Assembly: GCF_965363235.1 (NCBI RefSeq)
Contig: NC_134839.1
Coordinates: 113,392,517-113,456,516 of the forward strand
Direction of reading: 5' to 3'
Length of the DNA stretch: 64,000 nucleotides
Source: Mytilus galloprovincialis
Taxonomy: Eukaryota; Mollusca; Bivalvia; Mytilida; Mytilidae
Part shown: piece by piece, positions 11,891 through 22,568 of the stretch
How positions within the stretch are numbered: position 1 is the first letter of the stretch
Layout of the letters: the number at the start of each line of letters is the position of its first letter
The notes under the pieces: model-generated
Database searches by the model: none
What the model was told of the DNA's origin: nothing
What the model saw: the letters and a program-made list of their open reading frames with translations, nothing else
Position numbers and translations under genes: made by a program

Positions 11891-11949
11891 ATGGACTTCA
11901 CCTTTTTTAATTTACGTTTGCTTTCGGTATTTTTGTTTTTCTTTTATCC

Positions 11950-13690
11950 TCATACTTATAATTTTCCTAAATATGTCTTATTGTTTCCTTTGATCATCTA
12001 TGTAAGTTGGATGCTTAATGGCTACAATAGGAAATCATTTGTTTTATAAATAGTATCATAGAGAAAAGTCTCCTAGAGAGAATTTCCTCTTTGTTCATTA
12101 AAACTCCATGTGAGGTTCCACTAAATTGTCTGTACGTATATAGCTATTTCATTTAAGATTATTAAAAGTTATAGAGCTACAGTTTTTTAACTGAACCCTT
12201 ATGTGATTCATTGACATCTGAAATTATTTAGGTAAGCATCATATTTTTATCTTTCTCCATTTTACTTTGTAAACAAGCATATTGTATTATAAAGATGTGT
12301 TATCATGTGGAAAATAAAGCATAATTGGTTAAACTCTGTCATTAGAATTTAAATGGGCCATATAAGATGAATTTAATGAAAGTAGAAATGCACTATTATA
12401 GAATTCAGAAAGAGATTCTTCTTTTTGTTTATATAAAATAAAACATCATCTACCATGCAATCAAATGTATTGGTTAAGTGTATTCCCTCATAAAAAAAAA
12501 CAACATTGAAATCCTTTGACTGTTCTAGGAAATGTTTTCAGTACAGCGCCTCTGACGTACATAATTGTAATCCTGGTATCTATGTTGAGTTTATATATTG
12601 CTGAAGACTGCATGTTAACAAGCACAACACATTTCATTGACAAATACTTATTGTTAAATACTGCAAGTTAACAAATAGGTAAAATAATTGCAATATTATT
12701 CATTGAAATAGTGTCCATCTTGTTTCTAAACTAATTCAATATCGTCTAACGCTAGACTACAGAACGACAACTCAGTCATGATTGATATAAGAAAGTTTTG
12801 ATTTAGGAATGGTGATGTGATCTGTCAATTATAATTACTTTGAATAAAGGAAACAATTGTATACCTCGGTTCAAAAATCATAAATCGGCTGAGAGAAAAC
12901 AAATCCGGGTTATAAACTTAGGCCGAGGGTAACGCATGAACTATAAGAGTCAATCAATTAAACAACAGAAACAATGAAGTCTATCAAAAACAAACGCCAA
13001 CATGATGAACATACATAGAAACGAAATATTTGAAAACAACAGCCATATTCCTGTCTTCGAACAAGATATTTTAAGATAAATGGTGGGTTGAATCAGGAAC
13101 ATATATATTGACGAACGAACAAATTCACACTTATAATAAAATTTTTAACTTGAGATAAAACTTGTGTATGTAATTGTTTGGTAATAATGTGGTTGTTTAT
13201 TGAGCAATCTCGATGGTTTTGCTGTTAGACGTTTCCAAAATCAATAAATCTCGCGAAGTCACAAGAAGTTCTGAGTTTCATAATTTTTTTACTGTAAAGC
13301 CTATCAGATTCATTGCCAGTTAGATATACTGTTTCCAGATGGAATCTAGTTTTATGGCTAACCAAACCATCCGCTAATATAGCAATGCAAAAACATATCT
13401 CTTAAATGAAAACACAAACAAACAAATGCAAGAACGCTCAGCACAGCGAAACACATTAATGAATAATATAATAGTACATTTCAACATGTAAAATGCAGAA
13501 TAACAACGGATATATATGACATGTAAAACATATTTTTAATCGCCAGATAGGAGATCATTTGCTGGCATTGAAGGGATATTTAATGAAAGAAGTAACGATA
13601 GTTGATGTCATACAAGACTTATTAAAAACATTAAAACATTATTTAGAAATAAGCAACAAACAACATTGTGCTTTGGTTGGTCAAATGAAT
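11950..13690. other. Upstream region of GPCR, duplicated, no gene seen
   Basis: This matches 39660-41610 of copy B with scattered differences. It includes an old retrozyme-family fragment at about 12545-12605 (ATTGTAATCCTGGTATCTA), shared with 40560-40620, and a short reverse R1 piece at about 13070. No coding region is conserved between the copies. Confidence 0.6.
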
Positions 13691-13698
13691 GTTTTGAT

Positions 13699-14021
13699 GT
13701 TAGTCCCCGAGGGTATCACCAGCCCAGTAGCCAGTACTTCGGTACTGGCGTGAAAATACGGATTTGTTTGTGTTATTTAAATTTGCTGTTACAAAATGTT
13801 AGAAATTATTATAAATTAAGGAATGCATCTCCCTCATGCAAAGCTCTGATTCCTCTCACGGATTTGGCTATACTTTTTGGACCTTTCGGATTATAGCTCT
13901 TCACCTTTTATATATAAGCTTTGGATTTCAAATATTTTGGCCACGAGCATCACTGACGAGACATGTATTGTCGAAATGCACATTGGGGGCAGGAAAATTG
14001 GTACCGTTAATGTTATTTGAT
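13699..14021 (+). mobile_element. Hammerhead retrozyme with target-site duplication
   Basis: Copy B has an empty site reading AATGTTTGATTCATCTACATC. In copy A the same place has TTTGAT at 13693-13698, then 323 bases of retrozyme, then TTTGAT again at 14016-14021 and the rest of the flank. The insert carries the shared module CCCCGAGGGTATCACCAGCC at its start and a hammerhead near its end. It therefore moved after the segmental duplication, assuming B never carried it. Confidence 0.75.
13946..13990 (+). ncRNA. Hammerhead ribozyme, CTGACGA variant
   Basis: CTGACGA (allowed by the CUGANGA consensus) at 13953, stem II GACA/TGTC, then GAAA, then a short stem III (ATGC/ACAT-like). Stem I pairing is partly degraded, so activity is uncertain. 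Confidence 0.55.
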
Positions 14022-14320
14022 TTACATCACCATATTGTTTGATTTATTTTTTGTCAATAAATCCAGAAGAAATTACACTATTTTGACAAGTCAAATTAAT
14101 GATGCAATAAGTCACGTATGCATAACTATCAATTAACGATACACATTATTGCTATAATGAGCAAAAATAATTTCAAACAAAACTTATAACGGTAGTTATT
14201 TTCATGTTTGATAAAATATTGCAGTTTTGTGAGAATTTAATTACTGAAATGTTATGTTTATTTCTCCGGAGAATCCTTGAAAAGATATTCGTACAAATTG
14301 TATCAATGTGAATCTAATTT

Positions 14321-14502
14321 TTAGAGTAGCTAGTGTTTCTCTGATGGATGGTGTGTCTGTTTAGAGTAGCTAGTGTTTCTCTGATGGATGGTGTGTCTGT
14401 TTAGAGTAGCTAGTGTTTCTCTGATGGATGGTGTGTCTGTTTATATCTATGTGAATCTATTTTTTAGAGTAGCTAGTGTTTCTCTGATGGATGGTGTGTC
14501 TG
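14321..14502 (+). repeat. 40-bp minisatellite upstream of GPCR A
   Basis: A 40-bp unit beginning TTAGAGTAGCTAGTGTTTCT occurs three times in perfect tandem (14321, 14361, 14401) and once more after a spacer at 14463. Copy B has a single unit at about 41937. The expansion is therefore specific to copy A and lies about 120-300 bases upstream of the GPCR start codon. Confidence 0.92.
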
Positions 14503-14618
14503 TTTGATACTGTTATGGTAAAATAAATAATTCGAAGAGAAACAATGTTCTGCTTAATCTAAAATAGCCATAATAGGATTAACGTGAAGGATCTGTTTCT
14601 ATCTATTTACAGGTAAAA

Positions 14619-15914
14619 ATGCTAGTTCTGATTTTAGTATTTGTATTGAAAACAGGCATGGTTCGACCACAGGGAACAGATTTGTTATCTGCAACAACAA
14701 ACCTTTTTCCGCCCAATCAAAACAATCACTCACGGATCAATGGTTTAACAAGTATAAAAGCCGAGGACAAAATACATTTAGAATCAACCACTAAACTGAG
14801 TCTGTCAACGGACACACACTGTCTATCTTCAACTATCATTGTAAATCTGACCTCGGAAGATATCGCGATTTCCTTAATAACAAATGATTCAAATAATGGA
14901 CTGATAAAGAAAAATGGCAATAGAAAAAAAGGAAACGATATGGATGGCGTAATTGATTATGTAAAATATGTACAGAACGTGTATGTCTTACCGCCACTCT
15001 GCATGGCTGGAATAGCGGGAAACACGGTCGTTGGAACAGTTTTATTCAAACAAAGAAGCCTGAATTCGTCTTTCATTTACATGTTTGCTATGGTTGTCGC
15101 TGACATATTAAGTTTGATATCAGATCTGTTCATTTCTGCAGGAACTATAATCGAAAAGTATACCACATCAGAACGTTTGCGGAAACATTCACTTGAAATG
15201 AGTCATTGGAGCGGAGCGTTAGTGTCGTTTACATTTCGCTGCACGGCTATAAATATTGTGTGCATTCTTTCAATAGAAAGATTCATTGCAATATCTTATC
15301 CATTTCATCTCAAATCCGCCTTAACCGTCAGATTCCCTCTTACTTTTGTTTTTCTTGCGTTTCTCGTTGGTATTTTTGCTAATATAGCAAAACCGATAAA
15401 TATTAAATTCATGGATATCCAGAAAGGCAATACAAGTGTTTATGGAGCGGTTAGAACGGACTTTTATGTAGCCAATAAGAAGATCATGAATACAGTGGTA
15501 TTTTCCCAACGACTCTTCACCGGACCTGTCCAGATTATTATGTTTTGTGTGATGAACGCGCTCATAATACGCGTCATGTTTCGAAGTAGAAAAAACATGG
15601 GCGTAATAAAGGCTGTAAATTCAACAATGATAAGTGATCGAAAGCATTTACAGGTCAAGCTTTGCAAACTATTCCTAGTTCTCTGTGCTTGGAACATACT
15701 AGCATTTTTACCAAATTCTATTTTATTGATTATTGCAAGGTTTTTCCCAAAGCTTGGACTAAGTAATTTAAGATCGTACACAGCGTGGCTTATTGGGGAC
15801 AGTGGTGATATTCTCCGCGTTATAAACAGTGCGAGTGATTTCATTTTTATTATTCTTATGTCCTCAAATATTCGAAAATCCTTCTATAGTATGTTTAAGT
15901 GCAAAACTAAGTAA
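14619..15914 (+). CDS. Rhodopsin-like GPCR, copy A (431 aa)
   Basis: This is an orphan seven-transmembrane receptor, loosely like FMRFamide or peptide receptors. It has a hydrophobic N-terminus compatible with a signal peptide (residues 1 to about 18), then a Ser/Thr/Asn-rich extracellular tail to about residue 115 with sequons at N36, N76 and N89. TM1 carries GN (134), TM2 VAD (D162), and the end of TM3 ERF (220-222) in place of DRY. TM6 has CAWNILAFLPN, and TM7 has NSASDF in place of NPxxY. There is no Cys at the usual TM3 start and none in the second extracellular loop, so the canonical disulfide appears to be missing. A 3' splice site (CTATTTACAG) sits 7 bases before the ATG, so the CDS is one exon after a 5' UTR exon. 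The ligand is unknown. Confidence 0.88.
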   Translation: MLVLILVFVLKTGMVRPQGTDLLSATTNLFPPNQNNHSRINGLTSIKAEDKIHLESTTKLSLSTDTHCLSSTIIVNLTSEDIAISLITNDSNNGLIKKNGNRKKGNDMDGVIDYVKYVQNVYVLPPLCMAGIAGNTVVGTVLFKQRSLNSSFIYMFAMVVADILSLISDLFISAGTIIEKYTTSERLRKHSLEMSHWSGALVSFTFRCTAINIVCILSIERFIAISYPFHLKSALTVRFPLTFVFLAFLVGIFANIAKPINIKFMDIQKGNTSVYGAVRTDFYVANKKIMNTVVFSQRLFTGPVQIIMFCVMNALIIRVMFRSRKNMGVIKAVNSTMISDRKHLQVKLCKLFLVLCAWNILAFLPNSILLIIARFFPKLGLSNLRSYTAWLIGDSGDILRVINSASDFIFIILMSSNIRKSFYSMFKCKTK

Positions 15915-16340
15915 CCTAAACAATAACGTTTATCACTTTCAACATTACAGCTCACTCCTTTAACAATAAGCCATCAACTATAGCATGTCTGGGCATATAT
16001 AAACCCAGTTGATGGAATAAAATTTATGATGCGTGGAGCTGATGTGAAAATGAATTTCGTATCAAGCTAGCAATTGTTGACACTGTTCCAAAGTAAATGA
16101 AGAGATATACAAATGTTCATGGATGTCATAGTTTTTTAGAGAAAGAAACAGTAGGAAAAAGTGTCCATTTGATCTGCAGTATCACATTTCTATTCTCATA
16201 TTGAATTTGGGTATAACTTATATGTCCAATGGCTGTTCTTAGTGAGAAAAAATTGTAGTTCATAAATTCTTCCGTATACTGTGTAGATCAATAGTTATGC
16301 CAGTAATGTTTTGTATGTTGAAGTTGTTTTTGTGTATGAT

Positions 16341-16346
16341 AATAAA
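16341..16346 (+). terminator. Probable polyadenylation signal of GPCR A
   Basis: AATAAA about 430 bases after the stop, inside a stretch (GATAATAAATGTTGTAAAG) conserved in copy B at 43755-43760. Confidence 0.5.
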
Positions 16347-16379
16347 TGTTGTAAAGCACAGAATAATTCAAATATATTT

Positions 16380-16540
16380 TTTTGTTAATTTCCTACATAA
16401 GAAAATACCTTTACTTAATTAGGAATATGACAGTTCATTCTTCTGATGTGTTTGAGCTTTGATTTTGCCATTCGATTAAAGCCTTTCTGTTTTAAATTTT
16501 CCTCAGAATTTCGGTAGTTTTTGTTATTTTACTTTTAACT
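16380..16540 (+). repeat. Dispersed repeat R1, 3' half
   Basis: R1 3' portion (GGAATATGACAGTTCATTC, TTTTCCTCAGAATTTCGG). It is shared with 43795-43940 in copy B, so it predates the duplication. Confidence 0.5.
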
Positions 16541-16612
16541 AAAACAGAACAGTGAAGCACGATTTTACAGTTATCATAATCAGATAAAGTTCAACAATAA
16601 CATTTTTTGTCT
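16540..16612 (+). repeat. Single remnant of the 59-bp satellite
   Basis: This lies at the position equivalent to the copy B satellite. It retains ACAGTGAAG, TTTTACAGTTATCATAATCAG and GTTCAACAATA, corresponding to one decayed monomer plus the sequence just right of the array (50128-50160). It marks the pre-expansion state. Confidence 0.6.
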
Positions 16613-16699
16613 CGGTTCATTTGTTGATATGGTATTATCTTTTATAGATTATAATTACCGTTGTTTGTCGTGCGTGGTGCCAGTAGCTCACTTATAGAG

Positions 16700-17420
16700 G
16701 TTTGTGTATTAAACTAATTAATTGTTTTCCTCTTATATTTAATGTGTTTCCCTCAGTTTTAGTTTTTAACCCGGATTTTTTTTTTCTCAATCAATTTATG
16801 ACTTTCGAACAGCGTTATACTACTGTTGCCTTTAATTAACCCCTCATCATGTTTATGTGTCTGTAAAAAGTCAGAAACTTGAATGCCTTTTTTTTTTTTA
16901 AATCAAGCATTTCTTGTGGGTTTTTTTTCTATGCATTATTTTAACGTTGTTATGGAGATTACATTATTGTATAGATGTTTGATTTTATACGGAAACGATA
17001 TAACCTATTATGCTTGTTTGTTTTGCTCTAACATTTCTTTTTATCTAATGGAATTTTATGCGACTTTCATACAAATGAAAGGTTTAGATAACTATAGATA
17101 AAGGCAAAAGTAGAATACAGCTGTACGAAATTCATAAATCGATTGAGAAAAACCAAATCAGGGTTATAAACTAAAACTGAGAGAAACACATCAAATATAA
17201 GAGGAGAACAACGAAACGATAGAAACACAACACTAAAATGCAACACACACAGAAAACAAGGTTAAATCCACCATTTTCTACATAAGAATAATTTTATAAA
17301 GTCAGGAATATGACAGTTATTTTCCATTTGTTTGATGTTTTTGAGCTTTTGGTTATGCCATTTGATATGGAACTTTTCGTTTTGAATTTTCCTCAGTATT
17401 TTTGTTATTTTACTATATTC
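16700..17420 (+). repeat. Repeat fragments (R4 tail, R1) between GPCR A and HSPA12 A
   Basis: An R4 3' end is at 16800-16840 (ATACTACTGTTGCCTTTAAT). An R1 copy runs from about 16915 to 17075 and resumes at 17255-17420, interrupted by about 180 bases of other sequence. Part of this is shared with 50450-50830. Confidence 0.45.
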
Positions 17421-19320
17421 AACTTTTGGTATCCATCAGTCAATCAAAACTAGGAAACTGTGTGAAATTAATTAGGGAACAACAAGCTTACTTAAGATCA
17501 ATGTTTATTCAAAATAATAAATATATACGTCTTGGTATTAGAAAATCTCGAGACACGATACCGTGTACACAATTGACAAGAACTCGTAGCCATATACAGT
17601 TTAGGAAAAAATGTTTTGTCTGAACCAGAATTTACAATCGCCAGACATCCCATTTGTATGATCGTCGACAATCATGTATGTCCTAGTTATTTGCTTAAAG
17701 TCATTATGCGTGTAACATCGTATCTACATTCCACAAAATTCAAACAAACTTCCATGACAAATTAAAGGGCTTCGTGCTTTCTGGCATTCTCTCACACATA
17801 TATACATTTTAACATTCAACAAGATTTATCGTAAAAAAATTAATATTAGAACTACAATTGTGTGTATATAATAAATATATAAAGCAAAATGTCCTGACAT
17901 GAAAATAGATCATTTTTACTCATTTTTATAAGACAATTTGAGTTCATAGGATTGTAAGTTCAAGAGGCTAATACCATCAACGTCTTGCATTACTAATATA
18001 GCATATTTCATTACATTAAGCATTCAAAAGTAACTTCAGCTTTCCTGTTTTTGTCTTCCTCAGATGCTGTCACCTGTAGTTCTGTGTACCCAAAATGCAT
18101 TTGTACTTTGATATGCCTTCTCTTTCCACGATCGACGTTCGGAATTGGGACAGTAAGCATGCCTAGACGACGAACGCCTTTGTCAATAGTGTATTCTGGG
18201 TTTACCTTTTCAGATTCATACACTTCGACCGTTGCCTCGGTGTCAGTTGACCTAGTCGGACTGCACAGGATTGTATACGTAGTTTTACCTACTGTGAGAG
18301 GATCACCTTTCTTTGCAATTGTTTTGAATATGTCGCTGCATATTTCTCGTCCTTCAATTAAACATTTTAGCCTTTCTGGATGTTTCTTGTCGTCGTATGG
18401 TACGTTTACAGTTATTCCATATGTACGTGGACAAATGCGCTCACTGATTAGTTCCGGATTATGTCCGAACATAACAGCTCCTTTAAGTACAGCCAAAACT
18501 GCATCTTGTGGGCAAATAATTTCAAGATAATGAAATTCCTTTTTGACTCGTTCAAATAAAAATGGCGAGTCAGAAAACCCCCCTACCATCAATATAGAGG
18601 TTATATGTCGTCCCTGTCTCTTTTTTAGTGTTGGTGTTAAGAGACTTTGAACATGTGAAATGATAGAATCCACTGATTTCAAAAAGAACCTGTTCACAAC
18701 TCCTGGCTCATATCGGAGCTTTTCGTTCGTAGCAGTCACAGTTTTGCAATGAACTGATTTCTTTAGGTCTTCTTGAAAGGATTGAGATTTGCGGATTTTA
18801 CAGTATGTTTGATATAAAGATTGTGGATATGGAATAGTTGTCTTTGGTTTTTGTGATTCTTTTATACCCCTCTTCTTTGCTTCAAACTTTCTTTTGATAT
18901 CTAAGAAATCTTCCGGTCATTGTTTAATATATTTTTCCCATACATCCTTGTCAAATAAATCTTTCAAAAAACTTTCATATTCTTGATCTACAAAAGTTCC
19001 ACCCCAAGGACCTCCACTTGGTTCACTTAATTCCTTAAGTTCAGAATCATTTTGTACTTCATATGACGTAACGTCGATTGTTCCACCTAAAATAATTAGA
19101 ATAATTATATATGATTGGAAACAAGATCGAATGTGGCTTTTGGAAAAATTGTTTGTTTCAAACAAGAAGGAACCTTTATCGCTTACTTGTGGTCTGAGTA
19201 GTCTGTTTCACTAGCCTGTCAACACATATGTTGTGAGTACGAATCCCGTATACGAAGGCAGGTGCAAATATAAACTGACCGCCTCGCAATAGCATGATAG
19301 TGGTGAAATTTGCGTTTATC

Positions 19321-21660
19321 CACGGCCGACACTCGGCTAACCGAGAGATTGGTCGGTTAATCTATATTGAGTATGCGGCTATATGAGCGATTGGTCTGTT
19401 AATCGGGTTGGTTATACTTCTGTTCAAAGTAAAACGCTTAATTTAATGTTAAACTCTATTAAATATACAGATTTTTGGCATATTATAAGAACCAAATAAA
19501 AAAAAGAAAAGTGTCTGACAAAATGATATCTATCATAGAACATTTTGCACTTGTAAAATCATTTCTTAGTCTGCGCAGTTTTCAGTAAAACTAAAAGGCG
19601 TCGCGAAAGTATGTCGTATTTATGCTTATACGCATAGCCATTTTTTTAATAAAAGGCGAAACAAATAAATTTAGATATCATTTAAAGGACAAAAAAAAGT
19701 ACGGTGGTTCTAAAAAATAAATTGACATTAGTAAATATTTCATAATTGTAAAATAACGTGAATAATACCACGTTTTAGTGAAAATTAATGGGAATAAAGT
19801 CTGTTAATGGGTTGGGCAATTGAAATTGTGTCAATTAAGAGTTATTTAGCCAATAATTTTGCTACCTTTATATTTTCCCCTTAAAAAATTAAGAATGAGA
19901 TGTTTCTGAGGAAAACAAAAATGACAATACGGTACCACAGTATCCTAGAAGGAGCATTTTTATTTTGACTTTCTTTGCATTTGATCGAAGGGTGTGTCAC
20001 TTCAATATAGCGTGATATGGATTGGCCTCTGGAATATGCATGAATTTTTTATTGACGTTTTCAATCAGCCTTAATTTTTGTGTCTTTTCGAAGTAGCACG
20101 TTCTCAATTCCGACTGAAAGTGTCTTTCTACTACAACACAGGGTACATACAACGTGTTCTCGTTCACATATGAACATGATATTTGTCACTGGACGTTAAA
20201 CCTTAATTCGTCGGCATCATCCAATTGGTTCTTTTCTTCTATTACAAATCACGTTAAAGAAGTAAACGGAATGGAGCGAATGCAGCTACACTTGGTTATT
20301 TTAAGTTTCAATTCATTTTATTCCGTTTAGTTCCTTTCTACATAAGTGCAGAGGAGAATTACAGTTGTCTATAGTGGCCGGTGAAGTCCATTTCGCGTTT
20401 TCGCGATTTCGCCTTTCATATTCTATAGGGCGAAAACGCTATATCGCGAAAATGCGAAATCGCGAAATCGAAAACGAGAAATCGGTTTCGCGTTTTCGAC
20501 TTCGCAATTTAGCGTTTTTGCCATATAGAATATGTAAGGCGAAAATGCTAAAGCGCTAAAACGCAAAATGGCATTAACCTGCCACCATAGTTGTCCGCAT
20601 GTAAACTTCTAGAATTTGTCACCAATATAAGTACATCGCAATCCGTTACTGTTTCAACAGCCATCGGTGTTTCATGTGTGTATTCCTAAACAAGTATTAT
20701 TTTTCTCTCGTTTTTAGCAATGTATCACTCTCTACTATTATTCTATATTCTGCGTTTCCATCCAGATTCTCGTGTATACCATGAGGGTCCGGATTGGGGG
20801 TATTGTTTATTTCTGTATTCTTTAAATTGTTATGTCATTTTTTTCTACATTTTATTTATCTTACTCATTATTCTTTCTTTATTTTTCATATTGTGTCATC
20901 CCAATATACTTTACTTAGTGATGTTTAGTTACATTACGACGTTTATCTCTGATTTATATACTGGTTATCAATGTAGATGACAATGTGTTGTTTCCGTATA
21001 TGTTGTGTTTTCATTGCTCATGTGTTGCTTTCGAATATTTTAGCCGCTCGTCTTGAGCCTACTCATTTGATCCGATAACACCCCATATAGCAATAAAATT
21101 ATACTTTTATTGCCTTTCATAACTCTTAACAGACCAATTAACAGACCGGGTTTTTTACATCCGACCGATTAACAGACCAGGTTTTAAGTAAAGATTGATT
21201 TATGTCACCAAAATACAGATTTTCGTGTAGATTTTTCACACAATAATATCAATATGGTTAACAAACATAATGCCTTTCTTTTTTCGATGTTCAAAATATT
21301 GAATGCAAGTAAATTCAACCAATGTGTCATTTTGTGTACATTTTATGTGTGTAAAATGTGTATACATTTATTGATGATTAACCCGCCTTTTCATTTAATA
21401 GATCGTACATCGAAGCTAGAAAAATAATAATTACACCACTGAATTCAGTACATTGAATTGTTTTGTAAGACATGAATATTTTTTATGATGAAAATATATT
21501 TAGAAAGTTATACAATTAATCATGAACTTTCAATGATTTTCTCGATAACACCTGATTAACAGACTTTAGCCAACCCGATTAACAGACCAACGGCCGATAT
21601 AGCCGCATACTCAATATAGATTAACCGACCAATCTCTCGGTAAGCCGAGTGTCGGTCGTG
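19321..21660. mobile_element. DNA transposon with 91-bp terminal inverted repeats
   Basis: The left end (19321-19411, beginning CACGGCCGACACTCGGCT) and right end (21570-21660, reverse complement beginning CACGACCGACACTCGGCT) match over about 91 bases with around six mismatches. Subterminal GATTAACAGACC motifs recur at about 21165, 21553 and 21577, with reverse copies near 19400. The 2340-bp interior has no transposase-like ORF, so it is non-autonomous. Flanks read TTATC and TAATC, a possible imperfect 5-bp duplication. It lies in intron 3 of HSPA12 copy A; copy B lacks it. Confidence 0.85.
20370..20588. mobile_element. Hairpin MITE nested in the larger transposon
   Basis: A 219-bp block has arms of about 75 bases that are inverted repeats (left TAGTGGCCGGTGAAGTCC, right reverse complement TGGTGGCAGGTTAATGCC, both followed by a TTTCGCGTTTT-type run and CATATTCTATA). 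The interior is rich in GCGAAA/TTTCGC palindromes and unusually CpG-rich for this window. AGTTGTC flanks both ends (20363-20369, 20589-20595), a plausible 7- or 8-bp target duplication of hAT type. No ORF. Confidence 0.75.
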
Positions 21661-21699
21661 TAATCGCCAATTAATCAAAAAAAATAATCAAACAGTTCA

Positions 21700-21830
21700 A
21701 ATACATATGACAGTTCTTGTCCATTCGTCTTTGATGTGTTTTGCTGTTTGATTTTCCATATGATTATGAACTTTCCGATTGAATGTTCCTCTGGGTTCAT
21801 TATTTCTGTGATTTTACTCTTTACATGTAT
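21700..21830 (+). repeat. Dispersed repeat R1 fragment
   Basis: 3' part of R1 (CATATGACAGTTCTTGTCC, GTTCCTCTGGGTTCATTATT), just right of the transposon end. Confidence 0.45.
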
Positions 21831-21894
21831 CATTGATATGGTCATAATTATAAATTAAAAGTTAACAAAACGTTCTTAATTTTCATTTTTAATT

Positions 21895-21965
21895 GATTGG
21901 GCTTCTGTAGACGAAATGTCTGGCGCATATACAAAATTCCAATCCTGGTATCTATGATGAGTTTA
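21895..21965 (+). repeat. Retrozyme fragment
   Basis: It retains TAGACGAAATGTCTGGCGC and CCAATCCTGGTATCTATG, the right part of a hammerhead and its downstream flank. The CTGANGA core is not present. Confidence 0.5.
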
Positions 21966-22169
21966 TGTCCATACCATTATATTTGTGCATGAGAAGAAAA
22001 TCTTATTGTTATGGTTATTAAAACAAACATGACATTCAAAAGAAAAACAAATAGTACGTACCTTAACCCTTTTTACAGATCACGAGTCTACGGTGTATAT
22101 ATGAGCGGCTCACCTTTAATGTTGCAGGCTACTGTTAAGTTATCAAAAGTACCAGGATTATAACTTAAT

Positions 22170-22214
22170 ACGCCAGACGCGCGTTTCGTCTACATAAGAC
22201 TCATCAGTGACGCT
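22170..22214 (-). ncRNA. Hammerhead ribozyme, canonical core
   Basis: Minus strand: AGCGTCA, CTGATGA, stem II GTC-loop-GAC, GAAA, then ACGCGCGTC with cleavage expected after GTC, then TGGCGT. Stem I pairs AGCGTCA with TGGCGT including one G-U pair. Stem III is the self-complementary ACGC/GCGT with almost no loop, the minimal form known to work best as a dimer. Confidence 0.8.
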
Positions 22215-22524
22215 CAGATCAAAATAGTTTAAAAGCCAAACAAATACAAAGTTGAAGAGCATTCAGGACCCAAAATTCCAAAAAGTTGTGCCAAATACGG
22301 CTAAGGTAATCTACTCCTGGGGTAAGACAATCCTTAGTTTTTCGAAAAATTCAAAGTTTTGTAAACAGAAAATTTATAACAATGACCATATAATTGATAT
22401 TCATGTCAACACCGAAGTGTTAACTACTGGGCTGAAGATACCCTCGGGGACGAAACGTCCACCAGCAGTGGCATCGACCCAGTGGTGTAAATAGTTATCA
22501 AAGGTACCAGGATTATAATTTTAT

Positions 22525-22568
22525 ACGCCAGACGCGCGTTTCGTCTACATAAGACTCATCAGTGACAT
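22525..22568 (-). ncRNA. Hammerhead ribozyme, second copy
   Basis: Same core as the neighbour 355 bases away (CTGATGA, GTC/GAC stem II, GAAA, ACGCGCGTC, TGGCGT). Its stem I 5' strand is ATGTCA, which can still pair with TGGCGT through G-U pairs. Confidence 0.78.

Noticed and set aside
15464-15844. Minus-strand frame opposite GPCR A (also 42937-43368)
   Set aside because: Antisense shadow of the receptor coding sequence; it is conserved only because the plus strand is.
18051-18530. Plus-strand frames opposite HSPA12 exon 4 (also 51668-52174)
   Set aside because: Shadow frames of the real minus-strand exon, with no independent motif.
20720-20980. Possible membrane protein of 86 aa inside the transposon
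   Set aside because: Its hydrophobicity follows from T-rich sequence. There is no homologue I recognise and no neighbouring exon signals.
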